Shown in pieces: positions 1-9,369 of a stretch of DNA of 64,000 nucleotides. Origin of the DNA: Phytoactinopolyspora limicola (GTDB lineage: Bacteria > Actinomycetota > Actinomycetes > Jiangellales > Jiangellaceae); NCBI RefSeq assembly GCF_011320225.1, contig NZ_JAAOEN010000005.1, positions 99,515 to 163,514 on the forward strand. The letters are read 5' to 3'. The position numbers were made by a program, and so were the translations under genes. The notes under the pieces were generated by a model that worked only from the letters and a program-made list of their open reading frames with translations, was not told the DNA's origin and searched no databases. The number at the start of each line of letters is the position of its first letter. Within the stretch, counting starts at the first letter, position 1.

Positions 1-921
1 GCCCAGCTAGCCCGACGGGCGTTGGATGCCGGCAAACACGTGCTGGCGGAGAAGCCGTTCGCCCACACGGTGGCCGAGTGCGTCGAACTGGACCGGCTTG
101 CCCAGCAGCGGGATCGAGTGCTCCAGATCGCCTATATGAAGATGTACTACCCGGTGCTGGCCCGTGCCCGTCAGGCGTTGGACCGCATCGGTGACGTCCG
201 TCTGGTTCGGGTCACCGTGTTGCATCCCGACCACGACGGCCAGTTCGCTCACCAGCGGAAACTCAGCTACGCCGACGTCGATGCCAGCACCGTGGCGGCG
301 GCGCGGGCCTACGAGTCCGACCGGCTCGACGAGGCGCTCGGTGCGCTCGGAGAGCCGTTCCGGTCGATCTATCGTGACGTCCTGCAGGGTTCGGTGTGTC
401 ACGAGATGTCGTTGCTTCGTGCGATCTTCGGCGAGTTGCCGGTTCAATTCGGCCACGCCCAGGTTGGGGCGGCCGACCCCGGTGAGCAGCTGGCCGATCC
501 GCCGCAGATCCAAGCGCTCGGCCGGCTCGGCCCGGCGCAGCTGTTGTTGTCGTGGAACTGGCTGCCTGGTTACGCGGAGTACACGGAGGAAGTCGCCGTG
601 TTCGGATCGGCCGGCCGGATCCGGGTGTCTATGCCGGGCCCCTACCTTCGCGACCATCGGGCCGAAGTGGTGGTCGAGCGGATGGACGCGGGCGAGCCGA
701 TCACCGAACGGTACGTCGCCGAGCATCGCACGGGGTTCGTCCATGAGTTGCTCGCCTTCCACGCGTCGGTGGTCGAGGGGGCACCCGTACTGTCGACGGC
801 GGCCGGCGCGGCCTACGACACCAGTGCGTTGCAAGGGGTGGCGGCGGCGTTGGCGGCTGGATACGGGGTGGAAATCGGTGGCGAGGCGGGAAGCCGCGGT
901 CGGGTATGGCAGGCTTCGTAG
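1..921 (+). CDS. Gfo/Idh/MocA-family oxidoreductase (5' end cut by window)
   Basis: This is the carboxy-terminal part of an NAD(P)-dependent oxidoreductase of the Gfo/Idh/MocA family; the substrate cannot be told. The frame is open from base 1, so the gene begins upstream and the Rossmann glycine motif is missing. The first visible residues carry the family motif GKHVLAEKPFA, whose EKP lysine is usually catalytic. The rest is the alpha/beta substrate domain. The stop lies 1 base before the hpt start, so the two genes are probably co-transcribed. In many actinomycetes tilS precedes hpt, so this neighbour is unusual. Family assignment is secure, function is not. Confidence 0.8.
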   Translation, partial: AQLARRALDAGKHVLAEKPFAHTVAECVELDRLAQQRDRVLQIAYMKMYYPVLARARQALDRIGDVRLVRVTVLHPDHDGQFAHQRKLSYADVDASTVAAARAYESDRLDEALGALGEPFRSIYRDVLQGSVCHEMSLLRAIFGELPVQFGHAQVGAADPGEQLADPPQIQALGRLGPAQLLLSWNWLPGYAEYTEEVAVFGSAGRIRVSMPGPYLRDHRAEVVVERMDAGEPITERYVAEHRTGFVHELLAFHASVVEGAPVLSTAAGAAYDTSALQGVAAALAAGYGVEIGGEAGSRGRVWQAS

Positions 922-922
922 C

Positions 923-1474
923 GTGGAACCGCAGCATGTAGACGCCGACATCGAGAAGGTCATCCTCACCGAGGACGACATCCAAAGCCGGCTGGCGGAG
1001 ATGGCCGCCGAGATCGAGCGCGACTATGAGGGCCGGGAGCTGTTGCTCGTCGGTGTCCTCAAGGGCGCGGTCATGGTGATGGCGGACCTGTCCCGACATC
1101 TGTCCCGGCATGTCGAGATCGACTGGATGGACGTCTCCTCGTATGGCTCGGGGACCCGGTCCAGCGGTGTGGTCCGGATCATCAAGGATCTAGACGCCGA
1201 CATCACTGGTCGGCACGTGCTCGTGGTCGAGGACATCATCGACACCGGTCTCACGTTGTCGTGGCTGATCTCCAACCTGCGTTCCAGGGGGCCGGCGTCG
1301 GTGGAGATCTGCACCGTGCTGCGTAAACCGGAGGCGGCCAAGACGGACGTGGATGTCAAGTATGTCGGTTTCGACATACCGAACTCGTTCGTCGTCGGCT
1401 ACGGCCTCGACTTCGCCGAGCGGTACCGGAACCTGCGTGTGGTGGCCACACTGGCGCCACACATGTACACCTGA
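923..1474 (+). CDS. hpt: hypoxanthine phosphoribosyltransferase
   Basis: This purine-salvage enzyme joins hypoxanthine or guanine to PRPP to give IMP or GMP. The 183 residues match the family length. The PRPP loop VVEDIIDTGLT lies near residues 100-110, the early LLVGVLKGAV strand is typical, and the carboxy-terminal VGYGLDFAERYRN motif is diagnostic. The GTG at 923 was chosen because it directly follows the upstream stop and gives a normal amino terminus. The frame stays open much further upstream, but that part overlaps the oxidoreductase and is not coding. The following ftsH and folE match the usual actinobacterial hpt-ftsH-folE order. Confidence 0.93.
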   Translation: MEPQHVDADIEKVILTEDDIQSRLAEMAAEIERDYEGRELLLVGVLKGAVMVMADLSRHLSRHVEIDWMDVSSYGSGTRSSGVVRIIKDLDADITGRHVLVVEDIIDTGLTLSWLISNLRSRGPASVEICTVLRKPEAAKTDVDVKYVGFDIPNSFVVGYGLDFAERYRNLRVVATLAPHMYT

Positions 1475-1622
1475 TCTGGTTGACGCGGCGGTCCGCCCGA
1501 TGGTCAGGGTGGTGCGGATGGTCGGAGTACGCACGTGCAGGGTATCGTCGTAAAGATCCGACACCTTCGGCTGAGCGCGTCGGTCAGCGCGTCGTGCCAG
1601 CCGGATGTGGACCCGACTCAGC

Positions 1623-1628
1623 AGGAGG
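1623..1628 (+). promoter_or_regulatory. strong Shine-Dalgarno ahead of ftsH, spaced for a CTG codon
   Basis: AGGAGG lies 21 bases before the family-conserved ATG at 1650 but only 9 bases before an in-frame CTG at 1638. The optimal spacing to CTG leaves open a non-canonical start that would add four residues. The ATG is favoured by similarity to other actinobacterial FtsH amino termini. Confidence 0.5.
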
Positions 1629-1649
1629 AACGGGGTCCTGCCCCGCATC

Positions 1650-3665
1650 ATGAACGCTAAGCGATTTGTGCGACCGGCGATATGGTTCATCATGTTCGTC
1701 TTCGTGGCGATCATGCTGAACAGTTTCCTGTCGAGAGGTGACGGTCCGGAGCACGTCGACACGGCACGAGCCGTCCAGGAGGTCGAGGACGGCAACGTCG
1801 CCTCGGCGCTGATCACCGGTGGCGACGTCCAGCGGATCGAGCTGACGCTGAAGAACGACGAGGAGATCTGGGCGTACTACGTCGAAGGCCAGGCCCTCGA
1901 GCTCGAGAGCGAGCTGCGAGATCAGAGCCGCGACGGGACACTCACCGAGGGTTATGACGTCGATATCCCTCAATCGAACCCGTGGATGGCGGTGCTTGGA
2001 ACGGTCCTACCGCTCCTGCTTCTGGTCGCCTTGATCATCTTCTTCATCAGCCGCATGCAGGGTGCTGGCGGCCGGATGATGCAGTTCGGTAAGAACAAAG
2101 CCAAGCTCGCGTCCAAAGACGCACCCAAAACCACGTTCGCCGACGTCGCCGGCGCCAACGAGGCGATCGAGGAGTTGCAGGAGATCAAGGAGTTCCTGCA
2201 GGAGCCGGCCAAGTTCCAAGCCGTCGGGGCCAAGATCCCCAAGGGTGTCCTGCTGTACGGCCCGCCGGGAACGGGAAAAACGCTGCTGGCCCGTGCGGTG
2301 GCCGGCGAAGCCGGAGTACCGTTCTACTCGATCTCCGGCTCCGATTTCGTGGAGATGTTCGTCGGTGTCGGCGCCTCCCGGGTCCGAGATCTGTTCAAGG
2401 AGGCCAAGGAGAACGCCCCGGCCATCGTCTTCGTCGACGAGATCGACGCGGTTGGCCGGCACCGCGGTGCGGGTATGGGCGGCGGCCACGACGAACGTGA
2501 GCAGACGTTGAACCAGCTGCTCGTCGAGATGGACGGCTTCGACGTCAAGACCAACGTCATCCTGATCGCCGCTACCAACCGGCCGGACATCTTGGACCCA
2601 GCCCTGCTGCGCCCAGGTCGCTTCGACCGGCAGATCGCCGTTGGCGCACCTGACCTCGACGGTCGGCACAAGATCCTCGAGGTGCATTCCCGGGGTAAAC
2701 CCTTGGCGCCAGACGTCGACCTGATGACGGTGGCCCGCCGGACCCCTGGGTTCAGCGGCGCCGACCTGGCCAACGTCCTCAACGAGGCAGCCCTGTTGGC
2801 GGCCCGCAACGACTCCAAGGTCATCACGCCCAAGTTCATGGACGAGGCGATCGACCGGGTCGTCGCTGGCCCGCAGAAGAGCTCGCGGCTGATGAAGGAC
2901 GAAGAGAAACGCATCACCGCCTACCACGAGGGTGGCCATGCGCTGGTCGCGGCGGCGTTGCACCACACGTACCCCGTGCACAAGGTCACCATCCTGCCCC
3001 GTGGTGGCGCACTCGGATACACCATGGTGTTGCCGGACGAGGACAAGTACTCGACCACCCGCAACGAGATGCTCGATCAGCTCGCGTACATGCTCGGCGG
3101 CCGGGCCGCGGAGGAGCTGGTGTTCCACGACCCGACCACCGGGGCAGCCAATGACATCGACAAGGCGTCCACGCTGGCCAGAAGGATGGTCACCCAGTAC
3201 GGCATGACCGAACGGTTGGGCGCCATCAAGTTCGGCTCCGACAGCTCCGAGCCGTTCTTGGGTAAGGAGATGGGCCACCAGCGTGATTACTCCGAGGAGA
3301 TCGCCGGTCAGGTAGACGAAGAGGTCCGTAAGCTCATCGAGACCGCACACCAGGAGGCGTACGACATCCTGGTCGAGAACCGCGACATCCTCGACACTCT
3401 CGTCGTGGCGTTGTTGGAGCGTGAGACCCTCAACAAGGAGGAGGTCGCGGAGATCTTCGCCGAGATTCGCAAACACTCGCGGCGCCCAGCCTGGACCGGC
3501 TCGCCCACGCGTAAACCGTCCGAACTCGGGCCGGTCGACGTTCCAGTGAAGATCTCCACCAACGGTTCCGAAGCAGACCACGAGGAGCCGGCCGCCATCG
3601 GCGCGAGCGAGCCATCAGGCTCCGCCGAACACACCGCGGCTACCGAAAACCACACCAAGGATTGA
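1650..3665 (+). CDS. ftsH: ATP-dependent zinc metalloprotease FtsH
   Basis: This membrane-anchored AAA+ protease degrades misfolded membrane proteins and short-lived regulators. From ATG 1650 it has 671 residues. A first membrane helix lies near residues 7-27, followed by a short extracytoplasmic segment and a second helix near 115-135. Walker A GPPGTGKT is at 204-211, Walker B is IVFVDEID, the second region of homology is [19 protein letters not shown], and the zinc site HEGGH is at 426-430. The carboxy-terminal tail is acidic and low in complexity. It lies between hpt and folE, its usual actinobacterial setting. Identity is certain; only the start is debatable (ATG 1650 or CTG 1638). Confidence 0.96.
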   Translation: MNAKRFVRPAIWFIMFVFVAIMLNSFLSRGDGPEHVDTARAVQEVEDGNVASALITGGDVQRIELTLKNDEEIWAYYVEGQALELESELRDQSRDGTLTEGYDVDIPQSNPWMAVLGTVLPLLLLVALIIFFISRMQGAGGRMMQFGKNKAKLASKDAPKTTFADVAGANEAIEELQEIKEFLQEPAKFQAVGAKIPKGVLLYGPPGTGKTLLARAVAGEAGVPFYSISGSDFVEMFVGVGASRVRDLFKEAKENAPAIVFVDEIDAVGRHRGAGMGGGHDEREQTLNQLLVEMDGFDVKTNVILIAATNRPDILDPALLRPGRFDRQIAVGAPDLDGRHKILEVHSRGKPLAPDVDLMTVARRTPGFSGADLANVLNEAALLAARNDSKVITPKFMDEAIDRVVAGPQKSSRLMKDEEKRITAYHEGGHALVAAALHHTYPVHKVTILPRGGALGYTMVLPDEDKYSTTRNEMLDQLAYMLGGRAAEELVFHDPTTGAANDIDKASTLARRMVTQYGMTERLGAIKFGSDSSEPFLGKEMGHQRDYSEEIAGQVDEEVRKLIETAHQEAYDILVENRDILDTLVVALLERETLNKEEVAEIFAEIRKHSRRPAWTGSPTRKPSELGPVDVPVKISTNGSEADHEEPAAIGASEPSGSAEHTAATENHTKD

Positions 3666-3669
3666 GCGG

Positions 3670-4272
3670 GTGGGCGACACGGCGCGGAGTCCGGACGACG
3701 GGGGCCGGGTCTTCGATCACGCGAGGGTCGAGGTGGCTGTGCGTGAGCTGCTGGCCGCCATCGGTGAGGACCCGGACCGGGAAGGACTCCTGGATACCCC
3801 GGCCCGGGTCGCCCGTGCCTACGAGGAGATGTTCCGCGGACTGGCGCAGGATCCCGCGCATGCCTTGACCACCACGTTCGAGCTGGGACACGACGAGATG
3901 ATCCTGGTCAAGGACATCGAGTTGGCGTCTATGTGCGAGCACCACCTGGTCCCGTTCTACGGGCTGGCGCACGTGGGATATATCCCCGGCCCGGACGGAC
4001 GCATCACCGGGCTGTCCAAGCTGGCTCGGTTAGTCGACGTGTTCGCGAAACGTCCCCAGGTCCAAGAGCGGCTGACCACTCAGGTGGCAGACTCGTTGCT
4101 CGATCTGCTCAAACCAGCCGGTGTCATCGTCGTGGTGGAGGCCGAGCACCTGTGCATGACGATGCGCGGAGTCCGGAAGCCAGGGTCCAAGACGGTTACC
4201 AGTGCGGTTCGGGGCCAGCTACGCAACCCCGCCACCCGCCAGGAAGCGATGAGCCTGATCATCGGTCGGTGA
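3670..4272 (+). CDS. folE: GTP cyclohydrolase I
   Basis: FolE converts GTP to 7,8-dihydroneopterin triphosphate, the first step of folate synthesis. The 200-residue protein has the zinc-binding core: MCEHHLVPF supplies a cysteine and histidine, and HLCMTMRGV supplies the second cysteine. [11 protein letters not shown] and the carboxy-terminal AVRGQL stretch are typical. The GTG start is 4 bases after the ftsH stop, which implies one transcript. The folP, folB and folK genes that often follow are absent; convergent purB follows instead. A set of short tandem repeats covers the gap. Confidence 0.96.
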   Translation: MGDTARSPDDGGRVFDHARVEVAVRELLAAIGEDPDREGLLDTPARVARAYEEMFRGLAQDPAHALTTTFELGHDEMILVKDIELASMCEHHLVPFYGLAHVGYIPGPDGRITGLSKLARLVDVFAKRPQVQERLTTQVADSLLDLLKPAGVIVVVEAEHLCMTMRGVRKPGSKTVTSAVRGQLRNPATRQEAMSLIIGR

Positions 4273-4360
4273 GTGCCGGGCCGGCCCGCCACGTCTAGGT
4301 GAGTGCCAGGCCCGGCACGCCACGTCCAGGAGGGCCAGGCCCGGCACGCCACGTCTAAAG
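4269..4360. repeat. three tandem 30-31 bp repeats between convergent folE and purB
   Basis: Three head-to-tail units occupy 4269-4298, 4299-4329 and 4330-4360. All share a GCC(A/G)GGCC core followed by CGCCACGTC. Each unit holds a small GC hairpin, for example GTGCC-aggccc-GGCAC in the second. The repeat starts inside the folE stop region and ends across the purB stop, so it fills the entire intergenic gap. It may act as a bidirectional terminator, but no T-tract is present. Confidence 0.75.
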
Positions 4361-5797
4361 GATCGGTGCTGGGACGTAGGCGGCCGCCTCGGGGTGAGCC
4401 GCGGCGACGTCCTCCACTCGCTGGATGACGGTGGCTACCTGCGTGGCCGCCGCTCCGGTGAAGTCCATCGGACGGGCGACCAACGCGTCGAGTTCCGCGG
4501 CGTCGATGCCCAGGCGTGGGTCGCCAGCGAGGCGGTCGAGAAGATCGTTGCGGTCGGCGCCATGCTCGCGCATGTTCAAGGCCACCTCAACGGCGTGTTT
4601 CTTGATGACCTCATGTGCGGTCTCGCGGCCCACCCCGGCCTTGACCGCGGCCATCAACACCGCGGTGGTGGCCAGGAAGGGTAGGTAGCGGTCCAGCTCG
4701 CGGCTGATCACAGCGGGGTACGCACCGAACTCGTCGAGCACGGTCAGGAAGGTCTCGAATAGGCCGTCCACGGCGAAGAATCCGTCCGGTAGTGCCACCC
4801 GACGCACGACGGAGCAGAACACGTCGCCCTCGTTCCACTGGGCGCCGGCCAGTTCGGCGGTCATGGAGGCGTAACCGCGGAGGACGACGGCCAGCCCGTT
4901 GACCCGCTCGCAGGACCGGGTATTCATCTTGTGCGGCATGGCACTGGAGCCGACCTGGCCCGGCTGAAACCCTTCGGTGGCGAGTTCGTGCCCGGCCATC
5001 AACCGGATGGTGGTGGCCAGGCTGGATGGTCCGGCGGTGGCCTGGACAAGAGCAGACAAGACGTCGTGGTCGAGGGAGCGCGGGTACACTTGCCCGACGC
5101 TGGTGAGCACTCTGGCGAAACCCAGATGAGCGGCCACTCTCCGTTCGAGTTCGGTCAGCCGGGCTGGATCCCCGTCGAGCAGGTTCAGCATGTCTTGGGC
5201 GGTTCCGACGGGGCCCTTGATGCCCCGCAGAGGGTAGCGCTCGATCAGCGACGTCAGGCGTTCGTAGGCGATGAGGAGCTCGTCGGCGGCGCTGGCGAAC
5301 CGTTTGCCGAGGGTGGTGGCTTGGGCCGCCACATTGTGGCTACGCCCGGCCATCACGGTGCCCGAGTGTTCACCGGCCCGGGCAGCCAGGCGCACCAGGG
5401 TGGCCACCGTGCGGTCGCGGATCAGCTCCAGAGACTGCCGGATCTGCAACTGTTCAACGTTCTCGGTGAGATCGCGGCTGGTCATGCCCTTGTGGACATG
5501 TTCGTGCCCGGCGAGGGAGTTGAACTCCTCGATGCGCGCTTTGACGTCGTGGCGGGTAATACGTTCTCGCGCGGCGATGCTGTCCAGGTCGACCTGTTCT
5601 ATCACCGCCTCGTAGGAGTCGATGACACCAGCCGGGATGTCGACCCCGAGATCGCGCTGCGCCTGGAGTACGGCTAGCCAGAGCCGTCGTTCAAGGATGA
5701 TCTTGTGCTCGGCAGACCAGAGTCGAGTGAGCCCGGGGGAGGCGTAGCGAGTGGCGAGGACGTCGGGTACGAGGGGTTTCTCAGGCACGTCGCCCAT
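4355..5797 (-). CDS. purB: adenylosuccinate lyase
   Basis: PurB acts twice in purine synthesis: it cleaves SAICAR to AICAR and adenylosuccinate to AMP, releasing fumarate each time. The 480-residue protein carries the fumarase/aspartase signature loop GSSAMPHKMNT near residues 290-300, a THDVKA-like segment (TRHDVKARIEEF) and the substrate histidine region HKGMTSRD. It is convergent with folE. Other pur genes of the window are in separate clusters, so purB is transcribed on its own, divergently from the LLM flavoprotein gene. Confidence 0.95.
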   Translation of the reverse strand: MGDVPEKPLVPDVLATRYASPGLTRLWSAEHKIILERRLWLAVLQAQRDLGVDIPAGVIDSYEAVIEQVDLDSIAARERITRHDVKARIEEFNSLAGHEHVHKGMTSRDLTENVEQLQIRQSLELIRDRTVATLVRLAARAGEHSGTVMAGRSHNVAAQATTLGKRFASAADELLIAYERLTSLIERYPLRGIKGPVGTAQDMLNLLDGDPARLTELERRVAAHLGFARVLTSVGQVYPRSLDHDVLSALVQATAGPSSLATTIRLMAGHELATEGFQPGQVGSSAMPHKMNTRSCERVNGLAVVLRGYASMTAELAGAQWNEGDVFCSVVRRVALPDGFFAVDGLFETFLTVLDEFGAYPAVISRELDRYLPFLATTAVLMAAVKAGVGRETAHEVIKKHAVEVALNMREHGADRNDLLDRLAGDPRLGIDAAELDALVARPMDFTGAAATQVATVIQRVEDVAAAHPEAAAYVPAPIL

Positions 5798-5962
5798 TCT
5801 TCCGTATTCCCCGTTCAGCTTGCAGGAGACGGTGATTCCCGGAGGGCGCGGCGTGGGTATGGTCGGTCTCAGCCCCCGAGGTGGGGTCGACGTACGAAAC
5901 CGTGATCGGTCCGGCCGTCCCGCAGGGCACTAGGTAAATTCACAACACGAGGGCGAGGACAC

Positions 5963-6763
5963 GTGAACCGTCCGATTCGCATCGGCGTGCAAATGCAACC
6001 ACAACACGCGGACTACAAGCGCATCCGTATGGCTGTCGTCGAAGCCGAGGAGACCGGCGTCGACATGATCTTCAACTGGGATCACTTCTTCCCGCTGAGC
6101 GGTGATGCCGAAGGGCTGCACTTCGAGTGTTGGACGATGCTCGGATCCTGGGCCGAGATCACGTCCCGGGCCGAGATCGGCGCGTTGGTCACCTGCAATA
6201 GCTACCGGAACCCAGATCTGCTGGCGGACATGGCCCGCACCGTCGACCACATGAGTGACGGCCGACTGATTCTCGGCATCGGAGCTGGCTGGTTCCAACG
6301 CGACTATGACGAGTACGGATTCGAGTTCGGCACCCCCGGGTCGCGGCTGGCCGATCTCGCTGACGCCTTGCCCCGCATCCGGGCCCGATGGCGCAAACTC
6401 AACCCGCTGCCCACACGGAACATCCCGATCCTCATCGGCGGTGGTGGCGAGCGCAAGACGCTGCGTATGGTGGCCGAACACGCCGACATCTGGCATAGCT
6501 TCTCCGACGTGAACGCACTGGTCCGCAAGAGCCGGATCCTGGCCGATCATTGCGCCGACGTCGATCGCGACCGCACCAGGATCGAGCGGTCGGTGGCGGT
6601 GCCCGCGATTGGTACGACGGCGCCAGGTGAGTTCGCGGCGCCGTTGGTGGAGGCCGGCGCCACGATGTTCACCCTCGGTGTGTCGGGTCCGGATTACGAT
6701 CTCAGCGCGGTCCGACGGTGGGTCGCGTGGCGTGACCAGTACAACGCCGCCACCGCTGGGTGA
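5963..6763 (+). CDS. LLM-class (F420-dependent type) oxidoreductase
   Basis: This is a 266-residue luciferase-like TIM-barrel oxidoreductase. In actinobacteria such proteins usually use coenzyme F420 rather than FMN; the substrate is unknown. Family signs are the start IRIGVQMQPQHADY, the GRLILGIGAGW strand and the IPILIGGGGERKTLRMVAEHAD segment. The GTG start is preceded by a GAGGAC Shine-Dalgarno at 5955-5960. It is divergent from purB and convergent with the ABC transporter genes, so it is probably monocistronic. Confidence 0.85.
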   Translation: MNRPIRIGVQMQPQHADYKRIRMAVVEAEETGVDMIFNWDHFFPLSGDAEGLHFECWTMLGSWAEITSRAEIGALVTCNSYRNPDLLADMARTVDHMSDGRLILGIGAGWFQRDYDEYGFEFGTPGSRLADLADALPRIRARWRKLNPLPTRNIPILIGGGGERKTLRMVAEHADIWHSFSDVNALVRKSRILADHCADVDRDRTRIERSVAVPAIGTTAPGEFAAPLVEAGATMFTLGVSGPDYDLSAVRRWVAWRDQYNAATAG

Positions 6764-6790
6764 GTAGGGGCAGGTTCAGGCTGGGGGGGC

Positions 6791-7546
6791 TCAGAGCCGG
6801 CCGGCGTCGATGATGCGGGCCAGGAACTGCCGAGTGCGGGGTTCCACTGGGTCGCCCAGCACCTGTTCCGGCGGCCCCTGTTCGAGCACGGCGCCTTGAT
6901 CGAGAAAACACACCCGGTCGGCTACCTGCCGGGCGAACCCCATCTCGTGGGTGGCCATCAGGATGGTCACCCCCTGCTCGGCGAGTTCCCGCACCAGACG
7001 TAGTACCTCACCCACCAACTCCGGATCGAGGGCACTGGTGACTTCGTCGAGCAATAGAAGCCGGGGGTCAGTCGCCAGAGCACGCACGATCGCGGCGCGC
7101 TGTTGCTGCCCGCCGGAGAGCCGATCGGGGTACTCGCCGGCCTTGTCCCGCAGTCCCACCCGGTCGAGGAGGTCCAGGGCCTGCTCCGCGGCTTGATCGC
7201 GGGGGAGGCCGTGAACCACCCGGGGCGCCAACGTGATGTTGTCGAGGACGGTCATGTGGGGGAACAGGTTGTAGGCCTGGAAGACCACTCCGATCCGGCG
7301 GCGGATTCGATCGACGTCTGCCCGTGGGTCGGTGATGTCCTCGCCGTCGAGCGTGATCACCCCGTCGTCGACCACCTCGAGAAGATTGACGCAGCGCATC
7401 AGGGTCGATTTACCCGACCCGGACGAGCCGATGACGGTGACCACCTGGTGTTCGGCCACCTCGAGATCGACCCCTCGTAGCACCTGGTGTTCACCGAAGA
7501 ACTTGACTACGCCCTCGATCGACAGCACTGGCGGGCTCGCACTCAT
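6791..7546 (-). CDS. polar amino acid ABC importer, ATP-binding protein
   Basis: This is the energising ATPase of a glutamate/glutamine/histidine-type (PAAT family) importer. It has 251 residues. Walker A GSSGSGKS is at 40-47, a Q-loop in VVFQAYNLFPH, the ABC signature LSGGQQQR, Walker B LLLLDEVTSALD and the H-loop ATHEMGFA. The ATG at 7546 overlaps the permease stop by 4 bases (ATGA), which indicates translational coupling. The family's most similar members are GlnQ and GluA, but the transported amino acid cannot be fixed from sequence. Confidence 0.92.
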   Translation of the reverse strand: MSASPPVLSIEGVVKFFGEHQVLRGVDLEVAEHQVVTVIGSSGSGKSTLMRCVNLLEVVDDGVITLDGEDITDPRADVDRIRRRIGVVFQAYNLFPHMTVLDNITLAPRVVHGLPRDQAAEQALDLLDRVGLRDKAGEYPDRLSGGQQQRAAIVRALATDPRLLLLDEVTSALDPELVGEVLRLVRELAEQGVTILMATHEMGFARQVADRVCFLDQGAVLEQGPPEQVLGDPVEPRTRQFLARIIDAGRL

Positions 7547-8400
7547 ACCAGACCTCCAGCTTGCTGCCGGCGGGCCGCCCGGTTGGATACCCAGTCGGCG
7601 ATCCGAGCCGATGGCACCGCGAGGAGAACGAAGAGTAATCCGGCGACGACGTAGGGAGTGAAGTTGAACGTCTGCGACACCTCGATCTGGGCCCGCCGGA
7701 TGGCGTCGACCGCGCCCAGCACCGAGATCAGGCCTACGTCCTTTTGCAGGGCGACGAAGTCGTTGAGCAGCGGCGGCGTCACCTTCCGCACGGCTTGCGG
7801 AAGTACCACCATCCGCATGGTCTGCCGGTGGGTGAGCCCTAACGATCGAGCGGCCGCACGTTGGCTCGGGTGCACCGCTTCGATGCCGGCGCGGAACACC
7901 TCCGCCACATAGGCGGAGTAGGTCAGCACGAGTGCGATGGTGCCGAGCACGGCTGCCTGGGTCGGGATCCAGTCCAGCCGCAACGCGGGCAGCCCGAGAC
8001 CTACCAGGTAGAGAACGATGAGCAGCGGCATGCCGCGAAACAGGTCGGTGTAGACCGTGGCCAGCAGCCGCAACGGGAGGAAGATCGGGCCCCGTAAGGT
8101 CCGGAGCAGCGCCAGGGCCAGCGCCACCACGACGACACACACGGCGGCCACGACGAGCACCCGGATGTTGAGCCACAACCCCTCCAGGATGGAGGGAAGG
8201 ACCTCCCAGCCGTAGGAGACGTCGAAGAACGTCGCCTTCGTCCGTTCCCAGCCGGGGGCGTTGGTGACCGTGAGGTAGGCGACCACGGCGAAGATGAGAG
8301 TGCTGAGCAGGGCGACGACGGTCGACCGCCGGGCGCGGGAGCGCCGGTAGGCCCGGCGCTCCAGCTCCAGCGGGCTCGGCTCGTACAGGGGCGAGCTCAC
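7543..8400 (-). CDS. polar amino acid ABC importer, permease
   Basis: This is the membrane channel subunit of the importer. An amino-terminal arginine-rich cytoplasmic segment is followed by about five hydrophobic helices. The EAA loop is AARSLGLTHRQTMRMVVLPQA with its conserved glycine. The frame is open up to a GTG at 8448, inside the binding-protein gene; the GTG at 8400, 8 bases past that gene's stop, avoids the overlap and an unlikely run of arginines, so I prefer it. A single permease with one ATPase suggests a homodimeric channel. Confidence 0.88.
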   Translation of the reverse strand: MSSPLYEPSPLELERRAYRRSRARRSTVVALLSTLIFAVVAYLTVTNAPGWERTKATFFDVSYGWEVLPSILEGLWLNIRVLVVAAVCVVVVALALALLRTLRGPIFLPLRLLATVYTDLFRGMPLLIVLYLVGLGLPALRLDWIPTQAAVLGTIALVLTYSAYVAEVFRAGIEAVHPSQRAAARSLGLTHRQTMRMVVLPQAVRKVTPPLLNDFVALQKDVGLISVLGAVDAIRRAQIEVSQTFNFTPYVVAGLLFVLLAVPSARIADWVSNRAARRQQAGGLV

Positions 8401-8408
8401 CGGACGCG

Positions 8409-9287
8409 TCAGGAGAGTTTCGGCACGTCGACGACGTCGGCGAGCCACTCCTGCTCGATGGCGTCGAGGGTGCCGTCGTCGCGCAGCGAGTCGACGGCCT
8501 GGGTAACGCAGTCGGTCAGCGGGCTGTCTTTGTCGAGCAGGAGCCCGAACTGTTCGACGTCGTCGCCGGTGTCGGGGAGTTGGCCGACGATGACGCCGTC
8601 CTCGATCTCGACCGCGGTGACGTAGAAGGCGGTGGGAAGGTCGACCACGAGCGCGTCGATCTGGCCGTTGGCCAGGGCCAGTTTGGCGTCGTCGTTGCTG
8701 TTGAAGACGGCCGGCTCGTTGTTCGGCTCGATGGCGCTGTTGATCGCTTGCAGGCTCGTGGTGCCGACCTGTGCGCCGATGTTGAGGTCACGTAGGTCGT
8801 CGAGGCTGCCGGCTTCGGCCGCCGGTGTACCTTCGAGCGCGACGACGGTCTGGGCCACGTCGTAGTAGGAGGACGAGAAGTCGACAGCCGCCTTGCGTTC
8901 CTCGGTGATCGAGAACTGGTTGATGTCGAAGTCGAAGTCTTTGGGGCCGGGTTGGATGGCGGCGTTGAAATCGACGCGGGTCCAAGTGACGTCGTCGGCT
9001 GCGTAGCCGAGGCGCTCGGCTACGGCGTAGGCCACAGCCCCCTCGAACCCCTCGCCGTTCTCCGGCTCGTTGTCGACGATCCATGGTCCGTACGCGGGCT
9101 GACCGGTGGCGATGGTTAATGTGCCAGAGGTCAGCGTGTCGAGGGCATCCGGGGTGCACTCACCGGTTGCCGCGGATGCGGTGTCCGTCGCGTCGTCGGT
9201 CGCGTCGTCGTCCGAACCGCACGCTGCGGTGAGCATCAGGGCGGCGAGCGGAATTCCGAGCAGGGGCATTCGGGACGTATGTCGCAT
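8409..9287 (-). CDS. amino acid ABC importer, solute-binding lipoprotein
   Basis: This is the extracellular substrate receptor of the importer, 292 residues. A signal peptide ends in the lipobox LTAAC, making Cys23 the lipidated residue; an aspartate/alanine/threonine-rich linker follows. The mature part is a bilobed SBP_bac_3 fold with LTIATGQPAYGPW, DFDINQFSITEERK and GAQVGTTSLQAI. It is the first gene of the binding protein-permease-ATPase operon and is divergent from purC, so the 82-base gap 9288-9369 must hold both promoters. Confidence 0.92.
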   Translation of the reverse strand: MRHTSRMPLLGIPLAALMLTAACGSDDDATDDATDTASAATGECTPDALDTLTSGTLTIATGQPAYGPWIVDNEPENGEGFEGAVAYAVAERLGYAADDVTWTRVDFNAAIQPGPKDFDFDINQFSITEERKAAVDFSSSYYDVAQTVVALEGTPAAEAGSLDDLRDLNIGAQVGTTSLQAINSAIEPNNEPAVFNSNDDAKLALANGQIDALVVDLPTAFYVTAVEIEDGVIVGQLPDTGDDVEQFGLLLDKDSPLTDCVTQAVDSLRDDGTLDAIEQEWLADVVDVPKLS

Positions 9288-9369
9288 GGGCCGATGGTAT
9301 ACCGGCTGTCCATATAGTGGGCGGGTGGGTTTCGGATCGTGGGCAGGGTAGTGACGGTACGCTTCGAGT

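Noticed and set aside
164-922. Long amino-terminal extension of hpt
   Set aside because: The extension overlaps the oxidoreductase in another frame, is arginine-serine rich and is not found in phosphoribosyltransferases. GTG 923 is the likely start.
2007-3581. 524-codon open frame on the minus strand opposite ftsH
   Set aside because: It lies entirely over a certain gene, has no homology-like motifs and its composition is that of a GC-rich antisense shadow.
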